From Psychrobacter sp. 72-O-c (GTDB lineage Bacteria > Pseudomonadota > Gammaproteobacteria > Pseudomonadales > Moraxellaceae), in the NCBI RefSeq assembly GCF_904846605.1, contig NZ_CAJHBI010000008.1, positions 1 through 64,000 on the forward strand: 64,000 nucleotides of DNA, in the 5' to 3' direction. A program made the position numbers and the translations under genes. The notes under the pieces were generated by a model. The model made no database searches. It saw nothing but the letters and a program-made list of their open reading frames with translations, and had not been told where the DNA came from. How positions within the stretch are numbered: position 1 is the first letter of the stretch; every line of letters begins with the position of its first letter. This document shows positions 1 through 6,533 of the stretch, piece after piece.

Positions 1-133
1 TCTTTGGAACACCCTTTTTCCAGTCTTGGACTGTTTTGGTGCTAATATTAAAGTCTTGGGCAACGCGGCGTACCGTTTGCCCTGCTGCAATCTTGCTTAA
101 TACGAGTTGTCGAAAATCATTTGAGTAGGTCAT
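1..133 (-). CDS. IS630-type transposase, N-terminal part only (runs off the left edge)
   Basis: Read leftward from an ATG at 133, the frame is open to the window edge and gives 44 residues. They begin MTYSNDFRQLVLSKIAAGQT and continue through VRRVAQDFNISTKTVQDWKK. This matches the N-terminal helix-turn-helix of IS630-family transposases as I recall it: a first helix after M-T/P-Y, then 'V..VA..F.IS..TV..W'. The domain would bind the element's terminal inverted repeats. The catalytic DDE part lies outside the window, so I cannot say whether the copy is intact. The AT-rich stretch at 134-180 is probably the end of the element, but no clear terminal repeat can be assigned from one end alone. The family call is from memory of the motif pattern. 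Confidence 0.7.
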   Translation of the reverse strand, partial: MTYSNDFRQLVLSKIAAGQTVRRVAQDFNISTKTVQDWKKGVPK

Positions 134-268
134 TTAGGTATTGTAGTTCTTTTTTGGTTTATTGACTATACATACTTTTGACTTTGAATCGACTAAAAAA
201 TAGTCGCTGTCAGTGCTATGGTCGAATGTTCAACACGACCTATTCGTATGAAAAAATACTTATAGTAA

Positions 269-943
269 TTACGGCAATAAACGCTTGGTATTCCAGCTTG
301 CTACATTATTTCTACCATTGTCACTATCAGTACTCCGCGTATAAACAATACGGTCATGCATCCGATTAGCACGACCTTGCCAAAATTCAATCTCATTGAT
401 GGTAATCTCATAGCCACCCCAAAATTCGGGCGTTGGCACTTGAGTATTTTCTGGATAATCAGTTTGTAGCTGGTCGAAAGTCTGTTCCATAACTTCTCGA
501 TTAACAACTTCACCACTTTGCGGTTGGCTAACCCAGGCACCTACTTGGCTATCATGTGGACGCTTTTGAAAGTACATAGCTGATTTGTCGGCATCTATTT
601 TTGCAATGCTACCGCTAATACGAATTTGACGCTCAAGCTCGTGCCAAAAGAACAGCACTTCTGCATTGGGGTTCTCAGCAATATCTTGACCTTTAGCACT
701 TTCATAGTTGGTATAAAACACAACGCCAGTCTCAGTAATCTCACGCATTAATACAATACGCACACTGGGTTTATTATCTGCGCCACAAGTAGCAAGACTC
801 ATCGCATAAGGCTCTTGTACTTGTTGCTCGGTCGCATCGCTAATCCAACCTTTTAATAGTTCAAACGGTGATGCAGGAATTGACTGCTGGTCAAGAACAC
901 CTTTTTCGTACGATAGCCGTTGATCGGTAAAATCCATGCTCAT
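269..943 (-). CDS. pdxH: Pyridoxamine 5'-phosphate oxidase
   Basis: This FMN enzyme oxidises pyridoxamine or pyridoxine 5'-phosphate to pyridoxal 5'-phosphate, the last step of vitamin B6 synthesis and salvage, in the cytosol. Family features visible are the N-terminal motif around DQQSIPASPFELLKGW, the FMN-binding segment SVRIVLMREITETGVVFYTN, the 'KGQDIAENPNAEVLFFW' strand and the C-terminal EFWQGRANRMHDRIVY block with R and H residues that contact PLP. I chose ATG 943 (MSMDFTDQ), which gives 224 aa, because AAGGAA lies about 8 bases upstream. The longer open frame to 1012 would add 23 residues without a family counterpart. The C-terminus ends RLLP, close to the usual RL-P. The gene is monocistronic, downstream of an insertion sequence. 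Confidence 0.95.
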   Translation of the reverse strand: MSMDFTDQRLSYEKGVLDQQSIPASPFELLKGWISDATEQQVQEPYAMSLATCGADNKPSVRIVLMREITETGVVFYTNYESAKGQDIAENPNAEVLFFWHELERQIRISGSIAKIDADKSAMYFQKRPHDSQVGAWVSQPQSGEVVNREVMEQTFDQLQTDYPENTQVPTPEFWGGYEITINEIEFWQGRANRMHDRIVYTRSTDSDNGRNNVASWNTKRLLP

Positions 944-1333
944 AACTATTCCTTGATTGATTCTCAGCCTAAATTTCTGATGTGTTTGTTTCCTTCTTTG
1001 CAAGTATAACAATATTTCTCCGATTTACTCATTTTACAAACAAGATTGAGCTATGCTGAAGAAACCTTAGAGACAAATTGTGTCTCTCATTGTAAGTAAC
1101 AAGGTAAGTTTTTGTGGCTACCGTAGATACCGGCTCTTTTTAGGCCGCCATTCGCCGCTTGATGCTGACAGTCGACGAGCTGTGTGTTTCCCAGTGACTG
1201 GCACTCTGATGGACGAAAGAAAGAAGAAGAGATAGTTTGTTTATCATTACTGGTAGGATAGCTATTAAATGAGTGGGCAGGTCAAAGTGCTTGAGAAGCA
1301 GTCTGTTGAGAGCCATAGCCTAAATTATTATCG
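944..1333. other. Intergenic stretch without a recognisable gene
   Basis: This is AT-rich sequence upstream of pdxH. It contains a small perfect dyad, GAGACAaattgTGTCTC, at about 1071-1087. No frame with a start, ribosome site and family motif was found on either strand. Confidence 0.5.
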
Positions 1334-1591
1334 TTAGAACTTATAACAGACCCAATTCTTGTTTTCTATCCTACCAAACCGTGCATCGCTATATTTGTCT
1401 TTTATAAAATTGAAGCGGAAGCGGACGTGTACACCTTCCTTGTCTATTGAGGCATACCAGTACTCGTCATTAGAGCCTGTCATTAATTTAAAACATTTGT
1501 CGTTCATGAATTCGCCTACTGTGTAAATCTCTCCTTGTACGTAACAATCATTACCACTCGTACATATAAGCTTATCGCCCGTATTTATCAT
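1334..1591 (-). CDS. Orphan small protein of unknown function (85 aa)
   Basis: I do not recognise this protein. The frame is open from 1684 (116 aa). The ATG at 1591 (MINTGDKLICTSG) is preferred because GAGAGAGG sits about 5 bases upstream of it. That start gives 85 aa beginning with a possible small beta domain (GDKLICTSGNDCYVQGEIYT, then a V-G-E-F-M stretch) and ending in an aromatic, basic tail (W-V-C-Y-K-F). The short beta-rich, cysteine-containing layout is reminiscent of phage or plasmid accessory proteins, but that is an impression only. It is AT-rich, has no operon partner and lies between an IS630-type element and a transposase remnant, so horizontal origin is plausible. Confidence 0.5.
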   Translation of the reverse strand: MINTGDKLICTSGNDCYVQGEIYTVGEFMNDKCFKLMTGSNDEYWYASIDKEGVHVRFRFNFIKDKYSDARFGRIENKNWVCYKF

Positions 1592-1956
1592 GTTTTCCTC
1601 TCTCATTTGTTCAGTGAATAAATATCTAGATAATTCGATCTCATCGTTAGAGATTTTCAAGCTTAGATATTTTTTTAGGCTCAACAGAAAAATTTGACAT
1701 ACGACATTTTACTTTATATTCGTATTAACGAATATAACAACTTATTAGGTAGTAATGAAGTCGATTTTTGTTTTAATAATTAAAATTTTGAGAATGTATA
1801 AGATAAACAGCTAAGTTCTTGTTTAACTCAGAGTTTCAACTGGCGTAATGGGTATTTTGATCACTATGATTAAAAGCTATTTTCTATAGTGGCGTCATAA
1901 ATCCGGACAGTTTTGAAGAAATTGTATTAGAGGATGTATAGAATTGAGCAAGTGTC

Positions 1957-2011
1957 AAAAAAATAAGCAGCGCCTTACCCTATTGTTTACCACAATAGAG
2001 TAAGGCACTGC
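1957..2011 (-). terminator. Long hairpin followed by a T-run (minus strand)
   Basis: The 19-base arm at 1967-1985 (GCAGCGCCTTACCCTATTG) pairs with 1993-2011, with only two mismatches that become G-U pairs in minus-strand RNA, around a 7-base loop. In the minus direction it is followed by a T-rich tract (1957-1965). It lies just beyond the transposase remnant at 2085 and could be that element's terminator or terminal repeat. The stem is longer than in most terminators of this window. Confidence 0.55.
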
Positions 2012-2084
2012 TCAATGGTACAACTGATGTTCAGGATAATAACGCACTATGATAGTGAATGGTTGTTTGTAGAAGGTAATATGA

Positions 2085-2366
2085 TTAAAGCGCCGCATTA
2101 CCACTACAATAACGATTAACCAGTTCTATCTTATGGTTATGGTTTTTAGCCAATATAGTGCCATTAAAGACTAGGTAATCATCAGAGTCAGGTACAATAT
2201 CTTGTTTAGCTTGCTCCCATACTAGACTAGATCTTAGTTTGTTACCTCTAAGACAACGGTTAATACGAGCATGGCTGGTATTTTTAGGATGATGATCCGC
2301 ATAGTTGGTGATAGTGTAGTTGACTCACCATCAAGTACTGGCAATACGTATTAGTTGCTGCGTAAG
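2085..2366 (-). pseudogene. Decayed transposase fragment (IS701/IS4-superfamily-like N-terminal part)
   Basis: Reading leftward, one frame gives TYCQYLMVSQ. After a one-base frame change near 2320-2326 it continues VNYTITNYADHHPKNTSHAR, then INRCLRGNKLRSSLVWEQ, a D-D-Y-L-V-F-N-G-T-I-L segment and KIELVNRYCSGNAAL, followed by TAA at 2085-2087. The pattern 'Y..YL..SQ.NYT.TN.AD.....SH..INR.LR......VWE......D..Y..F..T.L.K.....IELV.R.YSGNA' is how I remember the start of a common IS701-like transposase. If so, about 90 of more than 300 residues remain, with a frameshift and a lost C-terminus. There is no intact start codon with a ribosome site. The family name is from recall, so treat it as probable rather than certain. 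Confidence 0.6.
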
Positions 2367-2377
2367 TCCTAATTACT

Positions 2378-2527
2378 CTATAGTCGATTCAATCTAAAAA
2401 CGATACCGTGCTACTGAGATGCATTTTTTGCAGCCTCTGTCCCGCTTGCGAACAGCACACAAGAAAAATTTATACCAGTAGCACGTTGCTGTACACGATT
2501 CTCTTTTATTGTAAACTAACTATATAT
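2378..2527. repeat. MITE-like repeat, copy 1
   Basis: About 150 bp with no coding capacity. The left end reads CTATAGTCGATTCAAT and the right end AACTATATA, forming imperfect terminal inverted repeats. Inside, CGTGCTACTG (2407-2416) is perfectly inverted as CAGTAGCACG (2476-2485). The right half, from CTTGCGAACAGCA through ATTTATACCAGTAGCACGTT, is nearly identical to the right half of the copy at 51825-51988. The element separates the transposase remnant from anmK. Confidence 0.7.
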
Positions 2528-2597
2528 GCGTAACATTCAAGCTGCTAAAAACTCTAAGCCAAATTAATCTCGTCCTTATCATAACCTGAGTATTATT

Positions 2598-3947
2598 ATG
2601 ACTATAGAAAATAACGATGCTACCAATACAACTGATACTAATTTAAATGATTTAGAAAAAACATTAAACGATACACTGTTTGAGAGTTTCAATGACGGTT
2701 TGTATATCGGTATGATGTCAGGCACTAGCTTGGATGGCATGGATGCAGTGCTCTGTCAGTTCAATTCCGATGTTAGTGCTGATGAGAACGCAGAGATGCC
2801 CATGCAACTCTTGGCCACTTACAGCCAAGACTTTCCCAAGCGTTTACGTGAAGTGCTACTGGCTTTATGTCAGCCAAACGGGATAAAAGACTTAATTTCA
2901 CAAGACGATGAGCCTGATGATAAATGTGGTGAATTAGATTGGTTCGGTTGGGCAAGTCGCCTGTATGGAGAGTTTGCCAGTGAAGTGGTTAATACTTTAT
3001 TACAGCAAGCTGATATTGACACAGAATCAGTATTAGCGATTGGCTGTCATGGACAAACGGTTCGCCATCGTCCGCAGATGGGCTTTAGCCTACAACTGGT
3101 CGATGCCAACATTATCGCTGAGCGCACGGGTATCAGTGTGATCAGTGATTTTCGCCGCCGTGATATGGCGGTCGGTGGGCAAGGTGCACCTTTGGTTCCC
3201 GCCTTTCATCAGGCATTATTTGCGGCAACGGATAACACTCGCGTACTGCTCAACTTGGGCGGCATTGCCAATATAACGGTCTTGCCAGCCGCCTCTATTT
3301 ATGAGCAGTCTAGCAACCAAAATGATCAGCAAACCGATAGCGAGATTGTTGGTTATGATACCGGCCCCGCTAACTTATTATTGGATGCATGGGCGGCGCT
3401 ACATACGGGCAAAAATTATGATGCTGGCGGTGCATGGGCGCAAACAGGACAAATTATTGAGCCGCTGCTCACACAGTTATTAGCACATCCATTTTTTGCT
3501 AAATCTTATCCTAAAAGCACTGGACGTGAAGACTTTAACTTAGCGTGGCTACAAGCCGAGCTACAGACATTTGATCAAACAGCCGCCAATATTCGCTATT
3601 CGTCAGCCGATGTGCAAGCGACACTTACTGAGCTGACTGCAATAAGCGCCAGCGTACAAATCAAACAATTTATAAAAGATGATGATGGTACTGCAAATAA
3701 TGTAATAAGCGCAGTATACGTTTGCGGTGGTGGCGCGCTTAATGATTATTTAATGACCCGCCTGCAAGCACATCTTCCCCTCTGTACTGTAGAGACCACC
3801 GCAAGCTTAGGACCAGATCCAACATGGGTGGAAGCGGTCGCTTTTGCATGGCTTGCGCGGCAGACGCTAATGGGAGAAACGGGAAATCTACCAGCAGTGA
3901 CTGGTGCTAGTAAAAATGTAGTATTGGGACAGGTTTGTTTTGCTTAG
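2598..3947 (+). CDS. anmK: Anhydro-N-acetylmuramic acid kinase
   Basis: AnmK phosphorylates and opens 1,6-anhydro-N-acetylmuramic acid released from peptidoglycan turnover, giving MurNAc-6-phosphate for cell-wall recycling in the cytosol. Family motifs are in order: the ATP-site start GLYIGMMSGTSLDGMDAVL near residue 35, GCHGQTVRHRP near 150, the segment from VISDFRRRDM to GGQGAPLVPAFH near 180-200, LLNLGGIANITVL near 215, GYDTGPANLLLDAW near 250 and VCGGGALND near the end. At 449 aa it is longer than the usual 360-390. The extra length is an N-terminal Asn/Thr/Asp-rich tail and polar insertions (for example around residues 230-245). No partner genes of MurNAc recycling are adjacent. Confidence 0.95.
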   Translation: MTIENNDATNTTDTNLNDLEKTLNDTLFESFNDGLYIGMMSGTSLDGMDAVLCQFNSDVSADENAEMPMQLLATYSQDFPKRLREVLLALCQPNGIKDLISQDDEPDDKCGELDWFGWASRLYGEFASEVVNTLLQQADIDTESVLAIGCHGQTVRHRPQMGFSLQLVDANIIAERTGISVISDFRRRDMAVGGQGAPLVPAFHQALFAATDNTRVLLNLGGIANITVLPAASIYEQSSNQNDQQTDSEIVGYDTGPANLLLDAWAALHTGKNYDAGGAWAQTGQIIEPLLTQLLAHPFFAKSYPKSTGREDFNLAWLQAELQTFDQTAANIRYSSADVQATLTELTAISASVQIKQFIKDDDGTANNVISAVYVCGGGALNDYLMTRLQAHLPLCTVETTASLGPDPTWVEAVAFAWLARQTLMGETGNLPAVTGASKNVVLGQVCFA

Positions 3948-4160
3948 CTTTTTATTCAGTATTTTTATTTTACCTTATCGACCTCGTTAGTTACTTTAAG
4001 TTTACAGCCGTAAACTAATGTGTTTTATAATGGTTGCTAAAATACCGATATAACGCTATAAACAATATAGCGTGACAGCCTAGTAACTCCATAACAATAA
4101 CCGTATCACATTAGCAAAATACCATTCTTTTAGGACCGCAACAAATATAGGATATATCGC

Positions 4161-5537
4161 ATGAGCCAACATAGCAGTTCATCTACCTCGCAAGCCACGA
4201 ATAGTGCTCCACCGCAGCAACAAAAACTGCGACAAAAGCCACCCCATTATGAGCGCTCTGATGAGACGCGAATAGTGGTCACGGGTATGGGTGCCGTTAC
4301 GCCACTGGGGCTGGATGTCGGAAGCACATGGACAAGACTACTCAATGGCGAAAGTGGTATCGCGCAGATAACACATTTCGATGCTACTGAATATCGGGCT
4401 CAAATAGCAGGCGTGGTTAAGGGCTTCGATGCCAAGCAATACGTGAGCGCTAAAGACGCACGTCGCTACGATGACTTTATACATTATGCGGTAGCAGCAA
4501 CGACTATGGCGCTGAAAGATGCCGGCTATATCGATGAGGTTAGCGCTGCTGATACCCCTGTAAAAAGCGTGGATCAAGAGCGTTTTGGCGTCATTATAGG
4601 GTCGGGTATTGGCGGTATTCAAACCATTGAAGACAGCTGTGCAATGCTAAATGATAAAGGTCCTAAAAAAGTCTCACCTTTTATTATCCCCGGCTCTATC
4701 GCTAACATGGCAGCCGGTATTGTAGCGATTAAACACACCCTAAAGGGCCCAAATCTTGCCACTTCAACTGCATGCACAACTGCTACCCATGCTATTGGAT
4801 TAGCCGCGCGATTGATTGCTTATGGCGATGCTGATGTGATGATTGCTGGTGGTAGCGAAAAAGGCTCAAGCCCTCTTGGTATGTCAGGCTTCGCGGCGAT
4901 GCACGCGCTCTCTACTCGTAATGACGAACCAACTAAAGCCTCGCGCCCTTTCGATAAAGATCGTGATGGTTTTGTACTGGGTGATGGCTCGGGTGTAATG
5001 GTATTAGAGAGTTTGGCTCATGCCAAAGCCCGCGGCGCGACGATACTTGCTGAGCTGGTCGGATTTGGCATGAGTGATGATGCCAGTCATATTACCTCGC
5101 CCCCTGAAGATGGTAGTGGTGCAGCACGGGCGATGCGAAATGCGCTTAATGATGCTGGTATCGAGCCATCTGCTGTCGGTTATGTTAACGCGCATGGCAC
5201 CAGCACGCCTGCGGGAGATGTCGCTGAATCAATAGCGATTGAGACCGTATTTGCTCCTGTTAAAGACAGCATCTTGGTCAGCTCAACCAAATCGATGACC
5301 GGTCATCTGCTAGGTGCAGCCGGCGGCATTGAAGCGATCTTTACCGTACTGGCCCTGCAACATCAGCAGGTACCCCCGACCATCAATTTAGACAATATTG
5401 AAGACCACTGTAACCTCGACTACGTCCCTCACCAATCGCGTAAAGTTGATAATTTACAGTATGCTGTCTCTAATAGTTTTGGCTTTGGTGGCACCAATGG
5501 TTCCTTAATCTTCGCGCGCTGGCCACAAAATCGTTAA
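4161..5537 (+). CDS. fabF: 3-oxoacyl-[acyl-carrier-protein] synthase II-like protein (FabF)
   Basis: This is a condensing enzyme that elongates acyl-ACP with malonyl-ACP in type II fatty-acid synthesis. The thiolase-fold landmarks are RIVVTGMGAVTPLG at the start of the core, the nucleophile cysteine in ATSTACTTATHAIG, the two catalytic histidines in NAHGTSTPAGD and TGHLLGAAGG, and the C-terminal NSFGFGGTNGSLIF loop. The core matches FabF rather than FabB, especially 'GPNLATSTACTTATH'. The product is 458 aa because about 35 polar residues (Ser/Thr/Gln/Pro) precede the usual start, and no internal ATG offers a better alternative. It is not in an acpP-fabF operon, so it may be a second FabF-type enzyme of the genome. 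It is followed by a strong terminator at 5606. Confidence 0.9.
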   Translation: MSQHSSSSTSQATNSAPPQQQKLRQKPPHYERSDETRIVVTGMGAVTPLGLDVGSTWTRLLNGESGIAQITHFDATEYRAQIAGVVKGFDAKQYVSAKDARRYDDFIHYAVAATTMALKDAGYIDEVSAADTPVKSVDQERFGVIIGSGIGGIQTIEDSCAMLNDKGPKKVSPFIIPGSIANMAAGIVAIKHTLKGPNLATSTACTTATHAIGLAARLIAYGDADVMIAGGSEKGSSPLGMSGFAAMHALSTRNDEPTKASRPFDKDRDGFVLGDGSGVMVLESLAHAKARGATILAELVGFGMSDDASHITSPPEDGSGAARAMRNALNDAGIEPSAVGYVNAHGTSTPAGDVAESIAIETVFAPVKDSILVSSTKSMTGHLLGAAGGIEAIFTVLALQHQQVPPTINLDNIEDHCNLDYVPHQSRKVDNLQYAVSNSFGFGGTNGSLIFARWPQNR

Positions 5538-5605
5538 CCCCTAGCGTCGTGTGATGCTGTCAATGTAACGTTGGTGTCAGATTTGCTACGTTTGTCCCCT
5601 TGCAG

Positions 5606-5643
5606 CCCCTTATCGTACCTGCGTATGATAAGGGGTAATTTTT
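5606..5643 (+). terminator. Rho-independent terminator after the fabF-like gene
   Basis: CCCCTTATCGTAC (5606-5618) pairs with GTATGATAAGGGG (5623-5635), with one G-U pair, around a CTGC loop. A T-rich tract (5638-5643) follows. Confidence 0.8.
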
Positions 5644-5652
5644 GGAACATTT

Positions 5653-6399
5653 ATGGAAGAAATCATGTCAAGTTATTCATTTTCCCATCAATTCTATCAA
5701 CGCTGGACACGTGCGCCGGAGCCCATACGCGCAGCGATCATTCAAGAGCTAACTGACATTACCAGCCTACTACAAACGGATACCCCGTTTGAAGAATTCG
5801 TTTTTAGCTCTCCTGATTTAGATGCTCATCTTAACGACCTCTATGAAAATCATAATGCCGAACAAGCGGTGGCCAGAGCCATTGCTGAGAAGCAAACACA
5901 ACAGCGCGCTGCTGCCGAACAACAACGTTTAGAAGAAGAGCAAAAAAAGAACACGGAAGAGAAAGCAAAAGAAGAGGCTAAAGAAGCCAGGCTATTACAA
6001 GAAGCAGAAACTGCGCAAAAACAACAGGATAAAGTAGCGGCGTTAGAAGCCGATAAGATAACTGATACTCATATTAATACTGACACCAATATTAATACTG
6101 ATAAAACGAGTATCGATAACCACAGCGCTGATGATAAAGCCAACGTCGCTAACGATAGCAGTATTCAAACGATCACCGATAAGCTAAGCCAAAGTCCAGC
6201 AATTGATTTATCTTTAAAGGACCTAAAATTAAGCGACACTCATAAAGACTTAATCCATGAGTTAGAGATGCACGTTGATGATTACTTAAGTGAACAAATG
6301 GCGCAAATGTCTGAGAATTTGAAATCTTGGCTACGTGCTGAGCTTACCCAGCAATTGACCCAACAACAACAATCGGTTGATATAAATAATAAGAAATAA
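5653..6399 (+). CDS. Coiled-coil, Gln/Glu-rich protein of unknown function
   Basis: I do not recognise a named family. The 248-aa protein has three visible parts. The N-terminal globular segment (about 1-75, with the aromatic motif SYSFSHQFYQRWTRAPEPIR) could bind a partner. Residues about 76-150 form a charged helix very rich in Ala, Gln, Glu and Lys, almost certainly coiled coil. A low-complexity linker with repeated 'D-T-N-I-N-T-D' units follows, and a C-terminal helical region (about 185-240) ends in a Gln-rich tail. There is no signal peptide or membrane segment, so it is predicted to be cytosolic. ATG 5665 (MSSYSF) is an equally good start, with GGAAGA just upstream. A strong terminator ends the gene at 6455. 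Confidence 0.75.
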   Translation: MEEIMSSYSFSHQFYQRWTRAPEPIRAAIIQELTDITSLLQTDTPFEEFVFSSPDLDAHLNDLYENHNAEQAVARAIAEKQTQQRAAAEQQRLEEEQKKNTEEKAKEEAKEARLLQEAETAQKQQDKVAALEADKITDTHINTDTNINTDKTSIDNHSADDKANVANDSSIQTITDKLSQSPAIDLSLKDLKLSDTHKDLIHELEMHVDDYLSEQMAQMSENLKSWLRAELTQQLTQQQQSVDINNKK

Positions 6400-6454
6400 T
6401 ACCGTTAAAAAGTAAGCCTGCTAATAAGAATAGCACTTAGTTAAATTTCTAAAC

Positions 6455-6493
6455 AAAAAAGCGCCCAGTAAATTACTTACTGGGCGCTTTTTT
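6455..6493. terminator. Bidirectional terminator between convergent genes
   Basis: GCGCCCAGTAA (6461-6471) and TTACTGGGCGC (6477-6487) form a perfect 11-bp stem flanked by A6 and T6. It can serve both the coiled-coil gene (plus) and the aminopeptidase gene (minus). Confidence 0.9.
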
Positions 6494-6533
6494 ACGTTAC
6501 TTTTAGTATTTTAACAACGTTCTAATAGCTGTT

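Noticed and set aside
178-369. 63-codon open frame on the plus strand overlapping the end of pdxH
   Set aside because: No ribosome site, no recognisable motif, and it overlaps the conserved C-terminus of pdxH on the other strand.
1013-1333. Short minus-strand frame with a Q-L-V-D-C then N-G-G pattern, faintly like a papain-family peptidase
   Set aside because: Only about 35 codons, no start codon, the usual cysteines around it are missing; most likely chance.
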